A stretch of DNA of 64,000 bases from Ambrosia x helenae (Eukaryota > Streptophyta > Magnoliopsida > Asterales > Asteraceae): NCBI GenBank assembly GCA_030844895.1, contig CM061233.1:47583937-47647936 (forward strand), given 5' to 3'. The translations under genes and the position numbers were made by a program. How positions within the stretch are numbered: the first letter of the stretch is position 1; each line of letters opens with the position of its first letter. Positions 43,650 to 54,669 of this stretch are shown in pieces. The notes beneath the pieces are model-generated. The model searched no databases and had not been told where the DNA came from. It was given only the letters and a program-made list of their open reading frames with translations.

Positions 43650-46502
43650 TTACTCCATACTACCACCACTTCCAATCTTAGTTGAAGGAATTGGTGTGCT
43701 TTCATCATCAGAAATCGCGTCAATCAGTTTACGCTTAACCATTTGATACTTGGAACTGATAGATCATTGTTCTCCTTCAGCATAAACTTTCTTATCAACA
43801 AAGTTATCAGCAATGGATATTGGCGTATCATTATCGCCTGTGTCTGATTCCTAAAGAAAAAATAGTTACAAACATATGTTGCAAATTCATCAGTGATTGG
43901 GTATGAAAGAAAAAAATTAGTAAAATGTATTAATATGAATTTAAGTGTTTGTGAAAATGGTACCTTGGAAACAGAAATAACATTAGACGGCATTGCCAGG
44001 AGAGACGTGTGAAGTGATTCTGATTCAGCAGGCTGTTTTTTAAAAAAAAAAATACATGAAAAAAAATTGTAATGTAATAAAGTCTTACGTAAATACACAT
44101 CGGTAACTTATAGCAAATGGAATTCTATTATGTACCTGTCCTACGTACAACTTTTTCTTAAGATGCGAGATAATTGTTGGATCATCACTTATCTTAGTTA
44201 CACCATAAACATCATACTTGTTTAAATTGAAGGCAGACACAAAGATCTTAAAAGCAAACACTCTGTCTAACAAAGTCTTAATCTCTTTAGGATATTCAAC
44301 TGTATCACCAACCTATTTAAAAGGAATAACCAAATACATGAATATTACAAAACTATAATTAAGGAATTATTAAAAATAAATTGGTATTTAAAATTTAGTT
44401 AAAAATATGGAATACCGTATTCAAATGAAGCAATTCAGAAGCACTTTTACTAATAAGTTGTGCAACGTCACGATGAAACAACGTAAGAGATACAGCACCA
44501 TTAACGTCTTGTACACGAACCTGAATTTTAAACCTAGAAAAAAAATTCAAAAATAGAACAAAAAATTATAACTAAATCTTTGAAATCAAACTATATTTGT
44601 GTATATTAAAATTGATGTTACAAATATATCCGACCTTGGTGTAGGCTCAACTTGTTTGGCACTACAACTAACATTCAAACACTCGTAAACCTTTTCTTCC
44701 TCAAAATCTGAACTTCCTTCACCAACCTGTTTGATTATATAATCAATACTACATTTTCTGGTGCATTTGGGGCATCCCATGTAGTACCAGCCAATTTCGG
44801 TAAACAGGTCTTTAATAGTACCCAATAATACCAGAGCTTGCTCCTGTATGAATATTATAATTTGTTACTGAAATAAGATAGTATATGGTATACAATGGGT
44901 ATTAATATTAAATAAAACTAATTTTTAATAATAATTACACTTTTTATATTTAATTATAAACATCGTATTTAAGTATCAACATTATACTTACCTCTTGAAT
45001 CTCACAAATGTTGCCAATGTTACTAAAAGGAGTATTATGGACAAATTCATCTTCATCAGAACAAAACATAGAAGTTCCATATGGTCGGTGAGAAGAGGAA
45101 GGATTATCAGTGATTTTCTTAATCAACCTGATAAAAATAATTTGATTTACACATTACATATTTATTAATACTTTTTATAAAGATTTTGTAATTCGTATTG
45201 AAAAACGTAATAGGACATACCCTTTTTTGTACAAGTTTATATCTTCAATATCTCCATTGATGAACAGTCGAATAACTCGATCTCCAAAAGAGTTAGAAAC
45301 ATACGGTTTTCCTATATAAAACAAATATTAGGGAAAAAAATTGAAATATTTAATAATAAGAAACTTTAGAAGTTAGAACATAATTTATAATGCAAAATGT
45401 AATGTAGCTATAAATATAAATATAAATATTTATTAACATTATACAACCATTATAAAACTTCAAACGGCCAAACTGCATTATTATTATAAATTCTTTCTCC
45501 ATTTGATGAGTTGCAACATATTTAGACATCTCCATCGCATAACTATCCCACAACGTTAAATAGATGCGCAAGCCCCTTCAAAAAAGTACAAATTATTTTA
45601 GTAAAAAATAAATAAACAATTTATAAAGCTACGTAATTTTTGCTTGTATATAAAATGCAAACAAAAAAATAAATAACTAAAGAATACATACTCGATATCT
45701 TGGATTTCCATTGTTAACCTCTTTTTATCAGCGACAACCTTTTTATCTTTTTCATCATTGCTGAAGAACTTGTTAACATGTCCTATAACATCTAAGATCA
45801 AGTATAAAATAAACATTAATGAAACATAACTTCTAAAACTATTATTATGGTTTGGTTGTGATGGAAAAAAGACTATACTAACGATATATACCTATTGTAA
45901 CATATTCATCAACCTCCCTATCCAGAATTCTTTGAAAGGGCACAAAAGAGAAACCAAAATCTGGACCTTGGAAACCATCATATTCGAAAAGTTGAGTATT
46001 CATATTCAAGCAGAGTTTGTTTGGGTTTGGAGCATACTTGTATTTAGAGGAATTGATATCAACTCCTGGATTTCTTATAATAATAGAAGCATTTTCAGTC
46101 AAAAACCTCTCAAATCTAAAAAAACAACCTCTTAAATACATTCGCTTGAATCCTGTCACCCTGTTAATTATAAAAAAAATAAAAAAACACTATAAATATG
46201 TATCTACGTAATTGAGGTATTTTAATGCACGAATATAAGAAAATTCTTGTACATTAAAATTAAAAACATCAATAGCTAAAAAAATAGTTATGAAATTTAA
46301 AAATAGGAGGCTATAAAAAAAACGTGTTGTAGAGTTTTACATTTTCATCACATAGGATCATTTCAATTGAGTTCACATCATTAGGATTGCGACGATCGGG
46401 TAGACGCCAAACCCGAATAATCTTTAGCTTTAACACCATACCGTTTCGGTTGACATGAATTTGGTTAACCATGGTAAACTCATTTGCATCTACAGCAGCC
46501 AT
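43650..46502 (-). pseudogene. RPA1-like single-stranded DNA-binding protein gene, multi-exon
   Basis: Several exons can be chained on the minus strand with matching splice phases. Exon 1 (46341-46502) is MAAVDANEFTMVNQI and VNSIEMILCDEN, a DUF223-type OB fold. Exon 2 (45892-46160) has SKYKYAPNPNKLCLNMNTQ. Exon 3 (45692-45791) has VIGHVNKFFSNDEKDK. Exon 4 starts at 45575 (GLRIYLTLWDSYAMEMSKY). Later exons carry a zinc ribbon with CPKC and CLNVSC (44586-44825) and the C-terminal OB fold (QVRVQDVNGAVSLTLFHRD; VFAFKIFVSAFN). The tail has KRKLIDAISDDESTPIPST but needs a one-base shift near 43740. RPA1 coats single strands in replication; RPA1-like genes are known cargo of plant Helitrons. Most exons look intact. 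Confidence 0.78.
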
Positions 46503-48116
46503 TGATCTTGTTAACTGGAAAAAAAATTAATGTAAAAACCAATAGATGGCTTCAATAACACAAATTGTAGACAACATAATAATATTGAAACTTATATTAT
46601 AGTTAGGTAATAAGTTTCAAATGTATTGTAGCATAAATGTCTGGATTGATCAATCCAGAATGTATGCAAAACATCAGCATAATCAATTGGTTAATAACAA
46701 ATCAAAAGAAATAATGTTTATGTATTTAAAGATGAGAAACAGAAATTAACCTAATAATATATCTTTGTGATTACTCAAAGTGCATTCAACGTGGCTTATT
46801 ACAATCGTATGTGAATTGATTTGACTTGTTTATATAGGTATTCAATCAATTCAATCAATAAGAAATGGATGAAATAGTGGAGTCTAATTAGCACTCGAAT
46901 TAGCATATTGTTTTTGTAGAAGGAGACCATAAATTTGGCCTTAATATGTATCAATTCCTTATGAATAATGTGAGTAAATTCATATACATTATGTATTCAC
47001 CGTCAACTTTAGATAATCAAGGAGTATAACTATTTATCTTAATGTATATTTATTGACAGTAAATTCGTATTCAAAGTCAAGGTCAATAAACATATTGACT
47101 TTCCTTATACATTATGTGTTTACATATTTATAAGATAAATGTTATATAAGAAAGTCAAAGTCAATAAACATAATGGATCTTCTAATACATTATGCATTTT
47201 GAGTCAATACATAATTAATGGTCTAATTACATTTGCTGCATATAAATGTGTTTACATTTTTATAACGAAGAATAAACATATATAAGTAAGTCAAAGTCTA
47301 TACACATATTTAACATTATATAATTTTAGTCAAATTATATAATTACATGTTTTCAAAATTTCCGAATAACAAATGTTTATATTAGGAAGTCAATTTCAAT
47401 TCTTAAGTTAATATCAAATGGCGAAATTTCAATTACTAAATAATCACGTCTTGCCACCACTGATTAACGTATACACATTCTAACAATTACAACATACCAA
47501 ATATTCTGTAAAAATCTAAATGTTATTGTATATAATAATGGAATATAGCAATCGATTTTAATGATTATTGACTCACAGTCAATTCGTATTTATTTGATCA
47601 TATTGACCATAATTAAATTTTAGTCAACCCCATAATTACACGTTTAAATTCCAATTAATACCAAGTTCAAAATTTTATATCACATTCAAAGGTCATCTTG
47701 TATTTAATAAGCAGTAAAATTGATTTAAAATAAGTATAAAAGGAAATCACAATAAATAAGGAAGTCAAATTAAACTGACGAATGTATTCTGTAAAAATCT
47801 AAATGTTATTGTATATAATAATGGAATATAGTTATGATTTTAATTATTATTGACTCACAGTCAATTCGTACTCATTTATACATATTGACCATAATTAAAT
47901 GTTAGTCAACCCCATAATTACACGTTTAATTTCCAATTAATACCAATTTCGAAATTTTATATCATAGTCAAAGGTCATCTTGTATTTAATAATGAGTAAA
48001 ATTGATTTAAAATAAGTATAAAAGGAAATCACAATAAATAAGGAAGTCAAATTAAACGGATGAATGTCTTCAAAATGTGTTTAATGGAATGAACGACAAA
48101 ATACATTGAACACGGA
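46503..48116 (-). other. Helitron interior without genes
   Basis: AT-rich with no supported coding sequence. It contains the 283 bp tandem duplication at 47502-48066. Confidence 0.5.
47502..48066. repeat. Tandem duplication, period 283 bp
   Basis: Copies start at 47502 and 47785 with TATTCTGTAAAAATCTAAAT and are alike for their full length with few differences, so the duplication is recent relative to the rest of the Helitron. Confidence 0.85.
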
Positions 48117-48538
48117 TTAATTCATTTGTGACAAATCAATAACTTCTTGTGTGTCAATCTTGGTAACAAAAAGCCTATGTTGGTCCGAACACCATTTGAA
48201 GACGCAGTAGTCCCCAATAGAAATACCTTCTGATTCACGCAAGACATCCCATCCAATGATAGTAAACCTTAACACAACAATAAACAATAAAAAATATATA
48301 TATGAGGTACCGCAATTTTTGTAATCTAAGATAAATGAAAACGTATAACTTTGGCAATGTCTGGACAAACACATAAAAAACAACATTATAATAGGGAATA
48401 ACTTTTTTTACTTAAAACAAATTAGAAACGCTCATACCAAAACTCGTGCGGAAGGGTCATGAATAACCTTGAAGAATTTGTCACCCTTGTGATAAGCCAT
48501 AATGAAGTTATTTGTCCTAATGAAATCCTGTTCTTCGT
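48117..48538 (-). CDS. Second B3-like small gene near the Helitron 5' end
   Basis: Two exons are suggested: 48438-48538 (after TTTTGCAG; EEQDFIRTNNFIMAYHKGDK then FFKVIHDPSARVL; donor TTTTG|GTATGA) and about 48117-48271 (after TGTGTTAAG; TIIGWDVLRESEGISIGDY, CVFKWCSDQHRLFVTKI, ending DLSQMN and a stop). GW-x-x-x-x-x-x-x-x-x-I-x-x-GD-x-C-V-F followed by a hydrophobic strand resembles the second half of a B3 domain. An upstream exon may exist near 48620-48680. The likeness is weaker than for the gene at 41539-42046. Confidence 0.35.
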
Positions 48539-49349
48539 CTGCAAAACAAACTTTTTTCACTAAAACTCGAAACTGATTTCAATTGCATGCTGTTATTAAA
48601 ACCACAATCATATCATCAATGATTAAACCTGATCAGAATTACTTGTGTATCGATTTCATCCAAAGCAGAGACTTGATCCTAAACAGGTTATATAATTATG
48701 TTAATAAAAAAACAGTCTGATCATTACAAAAAAAAGCCGATATAAACGATTGTATTTCTATTTGATGTAATATGATAGTAAACAACTATGTATGCATCTC
48801 ATACAAATCAGAAACATAATCGAAAACAGATTAGATAGTTATGTTAATAAGAAAACGTTTTGATCATTACAACAAAAACAATCGTATTTTGTAGAAGTTG
48901 ATAGCTATACGATTGTGATTTATCTGTGTAGAAAAATAATGATAGAAACCGATTTTATTTCTCTTTGATGTAAAATGTTTGCAAGAAGTTATGTATCAAT
49001 CTCATCAAAATCAGAAAACTGATCATAAACATTTCGAGACTTATGTTAATCCTAAAACGTTTTCTTCATTACCAAAAAATCGATTGTATTTCATAGAATA
49101 TTGATGTAAGATTGATGAACAACATGCCTTGCAAAAAGAACAATGAGAGAGGAATGAGGAATGAGAAAGGAATTATTAGGCTAGGAAGGAGAAAGAATGT
49201 TGTAAGATACAAATGGATGTTGACAAAACAAAAAAAAAAGAGGTTTATATAATACTTTTTCATAGAGCTCCATTTAGAAGTTGGATCCTTGAAGACCCTC
49301 TAAAAAGCTAGGATTCAACCCTAGTGTTTTCATTTATTACATAGATAGA
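48539..49349 (-). other. 5' terminal region of the large Helitron
   Basis: Non-coding and rich in short degenerate repeats around TTGATCATTAC and CGATTGTATTTC. The minus-strand 5' end is TCTATCTATGTAATAAATG (49331-49349), bordered by TTTTGG of the interrupted LTR. Confidence 0.75.
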
Positions 49350-49452
49350 TTTTGGTAGGTGTTCATGAACGTTGAAGCTTAAATGAACAACTTTGGTCAA
49401 GTGAAGAACACCTGAGTCAAGACTACGGAGCTAGAATGCTATATATAATAAC

Positions 49453-49504
<52 letters not shown>

Positions 49505-50992
49505 TAGTATTATAATAAATTGTGGCCCATAGACCTTGGGGAGAAAGAAAAAACCTACGAAAGTATGTTAAAGAAAAAAAATATAGAAGTGGAGGTATAT
49601 TATATCTTTGAGGAGGTGCCGCATAGAGAGTTTTTTTGAGGAGTTATTATCGACAAGGGATATCAAGAAGCTGCATATTATTTTTTGAAGCAAGCATTAT
49701 TAAAGGAAGAAGCAGCGAAAATTCAAAGGGGAGCACCATTAAGAGAACGGAGCAAGAACAAGACAGAGAGCGACGATAATTATTGAGGAGTGGAGGTTAA
49801 GGGTTAAAGCATAGGTGCCAGCACGGGTCGGTTCTAATCTATTTATTTATTATTTATTTATTCAAACCCGTTGTGAACACCATGAATTTGTCTTGTTTTT
49901 ATTGTTTTGATATTATCATGACTTTTAGAGGTTAAACCTTTTCGCTACCTAGCCGATGATGATTACGCTTGTTAGATTTTTTTTTCTTTTGGTTTTGGAA
50001 CTTTTGGTTGTGGATGAATTTCTAAAGTAAAGAACTTTTTATTTTCTGGGTTGATGTGTATGCATATTTAGTTTTGTTTAATTAACTTTTATAAACTCCA
50101 CTTGCGTTTTTGTGAATGTCTTTCATGTAAGAATGCGGGTTAGGTTGCGGACTGGGTGTTAGCAGCTAGTTTATGGTTAATTCTGCAGGTTATCCATAGG
50201 AATTGTAATTGTTAGTTAGATGATTCTAAGTGTTCTACCAATTCTCAACAGCTGTAAGGTGCGAGATTGTTGGTCTGTCTAGGGTGTTAAATTGCTAGTT
50301 CTAGAGGCTTTGTGAGAAGATCTTCCTAGTTTCCCTAGCATTCCTTGTAGGCCAAGTCTTATCAGAAATATTGTAGTTACCCCTTGCACTTTCGGGTGTA
50401 TTGTGACTCTCGCGCTGTGAGGTAGACTGTCTACCGGGTACTTTAAGATTCGAGTAGGTAAGCCTGTGAGGGTAACATCTTAACCGGTGGTTTAACAGCA
50501 CAACAGTATTCTAGGGTTTCCCCTTGAGAAGGGTCGAGGGTGTCTAGTCTATTCTTGATGTTTAGTATTTTAAAATCCAGGTTCCACACCAGTTCCATAG
50601 CCATTAGAAGCTTTATCATTCATGTGTAGGATTCTAGCCTAGGTAGTGCCTTCCCATCCATCTGATCTCAGTTGCAGTCTCCAGTTTGTGTATTTAGTTA
50701 TTTTAGTTTTATTATTTTATTATTTATGCATTAGTCTTTTAGAAAACCCCCCTTTAAGCAATAAAACATTATTAAGTCAGTATTTAGGATAAGTAATCGA
50801 TTTTAGTTTACGTTTTCCAGTAGAGTCTCGTGGGTTCGATACTCGGACTTACTTTAGCTGTACTGCACTGACCGGTACACTTGCCGGTTGTGTGGTTTAG
50901 GTTTAGAGAGTCTTAGGTTATAAATTTAAAACTTAGAGTGTCTAGTTTAGGTTAATTTAGTTAGTTATTACTAAACCACTTTGAGCACATCA
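49350..50992 (+). repeat. Right piece of the 5' LTR of the Athila-like element
   Basis: It matches 54511-56155 with scattered differences, including an (AAT)n tract (49452-49503 against 54608-54669). It ends GAGCACATCA, the inverted match to the LTR start TGATGT. Confidence 0.92.
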
Positions 50993-50998
50993 AGTTTT

Positions 50999-51016
50999 TG
51001 GCGCCGTTGCTGGGGA
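50999..51016 (+). promoter_or_regulatory. Primer binding site of the Athila-like element
   Basis: TGGCGCCGTTGCTGGGGA, 6 nt after the LTR end, is the form used by Athila/Tat-lineage plant elements and usually assigned to tRNA-Asp. Confidence 0.75.
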
Positions 51017-51173
51017 CTCTTGGCGATTGCGTTTACTAGCTTTGATTACACTTATCTGCCACATCTGTGCTACTTGTGTTTTGTTTTGAGTCTGTTTTTT
51101 TTTTTTTTTTTTTGTAAAATGAGTTGTAGGAGTCTAATTTTATCTGTCTTTTGTTTCTTTTGAGTCTGTAAAT

Positions 51174-52019
51174 ATGTGTGAGATTTGGGGAGGACCCCAT
51201 TTTACCATTTTATGTCCACAATATGAGGGGTCATCTGCACATTATTATGCTAATTTCTTTGTGCAGCCACATCCATATTATTCACAGGGTTGTCCTACAT
51301 ATTATTATGATGACTCGTATCAGCAGCCACATTATGGTCAGTTTTCTAGAAGAAATTCTTGTGAGAATAGTGGTAATGATTGGAGTAAAATAGAGAGTCT
51401 GTTAACATTATTAGTTGCTAAAGATGAAAATACCCAGAAAATGTTAGCAGAGCACGACATCCTTCTGAAAAACCGACAGGCTGCTATTTTGGATCTTCAA
51501 CGAACATTAGGAGACATATCTAGGAGATTGGATGAAGAAGAAGAAAAAGAAAAAGGAAAAGTTCAGCAAGAGCAGCTGCCTAAAGTTGGTTATACATATG
51601 ATGAGGAGGGCAACTACCTTGGTTACATGAATGCTCTGGGGGAGTTGTTCCCAACGTTTCCAGAAGAAGGGAAAGAGCCGATCATGCAATACGCTGATGA
51701 GTCAGATGAAGAGATCATCCCAATCACGGAGACGAAAATGGACGTTGATGTCCCACCTCCGGTGCCACAGGTTAGTATACATGATTTTGGGAGTGACTCT
51801 GATGAAGGGGACGACGAAGAAGAATGGGCGGCTTATCAAAGGTCGTTAGTGAAAAGAGAAGTGATAGAAGAAGAAGTGGAATTGGGGGAATCCATAGGTA
51901 TGATGTTTGGTGCAGATGAAGACAATGAGAATAGTGAGGAGTCGTTATCTGAGGATGATGAATTTTTAGATTTGGATATAGATGGTTTACCTGCTTATGA
52001 AGGAGTTTGGGGAGTCTGA
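51174..52019 (+). pseudogene. Gag-tail-like acidic protein of the Athila-like element, part 1
   Basis: A 281-codon frame begins MCEIWGGPHFTILCP. In related gag proteins this is a CX2CX3HX4C zinc knuckle, but here the second cysteine is tryptophan, so the knuckle is broken. A Tyr/Gln-rich stretch follows, then a coiled-coil-like helix (LLTLLVAKDENTQKMLAEHD to LGDISRRLDEEEEKEKG) and a very acidic C-terminal half. There is no gag core before it and no pol after it. The frame is lost near 52000, where LPAYEG runs into VWGV and a stop while the next frame continues the acidic sequence. Confidence 0.6.
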
Positions 52020-52485
52020 TCCCGATGGGGATATAGCATACCTAGATGCCCTTCTTGAAGGTGAACCGACAGACATGACTGTACCTGCACCAGATGAAAG
52101 AAATAAGTGTGGGGATCATCCTATGGAAATGGTGGTGGAAGAAGCGCACTATAGCTGGCCCGTGGTAATAGATAGAACTTCAAAATCCACAACACCACGA
52201 GAGAGGGCAAGGAAGAGAAAAAGAAAGGATCGGAATCGGAAGAGGATCAAAGACTGGTATGAGTTGGAGAAGAAGAAGCCAGTGAAAGTCAAGCATGATC
52301 AGTCTTCTTGCTATATGCCACGTATCCGGTTCATTCCAGGTAAGTTTAAATTGTGGTGGTTTGACCCGTTAAAAATGCTTAAATTATTTTTCACTCCCAC
52401 TAATAAATCTTCAATTTTTAATAAGAACCGGGTGGAATTAAACGGGTTAGATCGAGTCCAGATAAAAGAGAAGCCCCGTGATTAA
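51982..52485 (+). pseudogene. Gag-tail-like protein of the Athila-like element, part 2
   Basis: This frame overlaps part 1 by 38 bases in another register and continues its acidic character (ESDPDGDIAYLDALLEGE), then becomes strongly basic (RERARKRKRKDRNRKRI), ending PRD and a stop just before the first AAGTGTGGGGA tract. A single indel near 52000 explains the split. An acidic-then-basic tail without enzymatic motifs suggests a structural or nucleic-acid-binding role, which is an inference. Confidence 0.5.
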
Positions 52486-54331
52486 CTTTAAGTGTGGGGA
52501 GGCTCTATAGAGTTTGTAATTTTATCTTTATACTTATTTTTTTTCTAGCTGTTCATTTTTTTATTTGTGGTCCGTCTTTCGGTAGTGGTTCATAGGATTT
52601 TATCTTTCTATTTTTTTGTGTCTTTGAGTCTAGTTGCAGGTTTGCGTATTTGCTTGGGCTGAGGAAATTTCACCTTGAGCGGATCCCATGTATCATCTTT
52701 ATATATACTTTATGAGTGGGAGTTTTGGTAAATGGTTTGGGTAATAAAAAAAGATTTTTTTTTCTTAAAAAAAATAATAAATAAAATAATTAACTTTCTC
52801 TGAAAAAAAGACTTTTCACGTAACGTGAGGAGTCTGGGCTGACCTGTTCGCCTCATGCGACCAGCTATTACCCCGGAAAGTTATATTTTTTTCGCTTGCA
52901 ACGCGTGTTGCGATCACCAGTGTCCTTCACGTTGAGCGAGAACCAGATTTTTTTTTTCTTTCTACCCATTTGGTTCTACCACCATACACCGCCAGTTTGC
53001 CAAGAAGGTACGTCTTCTTGTTTGTTGTTATATTATGAGTCTAAGTTAGTAGTTTGAGTCTTTTTAATTTTTTTTTGTGGTTCGGTATTATGCTCGGGTT
53101 TTGTTTGTTTCCTTTTGCGCAGGTTTGGATTGCACCACCCGTACTCAATCTCCATTCGGGTGATTCCAGAGCTGTTTATCATTTGTCAAGGCAAGCCTAG
53201 AGTTTACCAGTGTGTCAGAGCCGATCGCGACCAAAATGCTATACGGTCGAGCTGGATTGGACTAGAGTGCTAGAGCTTACGAAGAAAAATTAACTAGCTA
53301 AGTCCTTTTCAATTTGCCCTCGTCTTTTTATTTTTGTATTTGGAATTTATTTTTTGTTCTAAGTTGTTTTCTATTTCTACATTGAGGGCAATGTAGAGTT
53401 TAAGTGTGGGGATGGAAAACTGTCGTTTAATTTGTATAAAGAGTCGTTTGAGTCAAAAAATGAAAAAAAAAATAAAAATAAAAAAAAATAAAAAAAAAGT
53501 CCCTGATTTTGAAGTTTGCATTATATAAAATATGGAAAATGATAGGTAAAGTTAGGTGTCCGATTTTCAAATAGTATGTATAATAAGAGATCAAAATTGA
53601 TTGAAAACGTGTCTGATTTGGGATATGTGGGTAGGCTCGGCCGGTAGAAAGGTTTCCTTTGAAAAGTAATAAATTAATTATGTTAGGCTATTTTGTGAGT
53701 TCTCATCTAGGAGAAACGGGGAGACCGAAACCGCCAAAAATAGTATAAGAAGCACCGTTATAAGTAGAAAACCGTTAGAATTTCTAATCACTTAAAAAAA
53801 AGAAAATTAGAAATCAAAGCAAAAATGCTGAAGCTTAAGGTGCCTGGCCACTGGGATAGCGACTTGGATTGGTCACACCCTCTGAGTTAAGTATGCTGAG
53901 ATGAAAAAAAAAATGCTGAAGCTTAAGGTGCCTGGCCACTGGGATAGGGACTTGGATTGGTCACACCCTCTGAGTTAAGTATGCCGAAAAAAAAGTGATT
54001 TTAAATTCTCTTGGTTTTCTACATAAGACAGTTGGGAAATGGTCAATTGGTCGTTCCTTTAGCTTCATAAGCTTGAGGCGGGATTAGGAGGAACTGTGGC
54101 TCCCTTCGAGTGAGACCCTAGATAGACTAATCAACATGAACTTAACATAAATAAAAAGGGGCTTGGAAACCAGTGTGGGTTTAAGAGGATCAATATACCT
54201 GCAATCGCAATCAACACGTTAGTAGATTATTAATTAAGTAACCTATGTTTTGAAACTGGATGTAAACCTAACTATGATTCCATAGCATAATTCTTTTTCA
54301 GGGACGAAAAAGAGATAAGTGTGGGGATATT
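52486..54331 (+). other. Long 3' untranslated region of the Athila-like element
   Basis: No coding sequence. The tract TTAAGTGTGGGGA or a close variant occurs three times (52488-52500, 53399-53412, 54315-54327); the last abuts the 3' LTR and acts as polypurine tract. A direct duplication is at 53821-53990. Confidence 0.65.
53821..53990. repeat. Direct duplication, period 88 bp
   Basis: Two copies starting with AAAAATGCTGAAGCTTAAGG (53821 and 53909) differ at only a few bases, with a poly-A-rich joint between them. Confidence 0.85.
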
Positions 54332-54600
54332 TGATGTATTGTAAAATACATCTATTTCCGGTGTAAAGCTTGTATTGTTTTCGAGTCATCTAGATAGTGT
54401 TTTTACTAGTTTTAGGCTTGTACCGGTCTATTTTATTGAGTATAGGTTTTTATAGATTTTAATTAGTTTTGTTTTGTTTTGTTTTTAGTATTTATCTATT
54501 TTATTTTATATTTTGGTAGGTGTTCATGAACGTTGAAGCTTAAACGAACAACTTTGGTCAAGTGAAGAACACCCGAGTTAAGAGTACGGAGCTAGAATGC

Positions 54601-54669
<69 letters not shown>

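Larger units (their letters stand above)
25459..49349 (-). mobile_element. Large Helitron with RPA1-like, zinc-finger and B3-like cargo
   Basis: The boundaries are exact because the uninterrupted target survives at 54510/54511 in the sister LTR. On the minus strand the element starts TCTATCTATGTAATAAATG, ends with a hairpin CCGTGGG-TC-CCCACGG, a short spacer and CTAG, and sits between A and T without target duplication. It spans 23.9 kb, of which 10.56 kb is the inserted chromovirus C. Gene order in its own direction is B3-like, RPA1-like, B3-like, two-finger C2H2 gene, Rep/helicase. Rep is N-terminally truncated and the helicase is frameshifted, so it is no longer autonomous. Confidence 0.92.
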
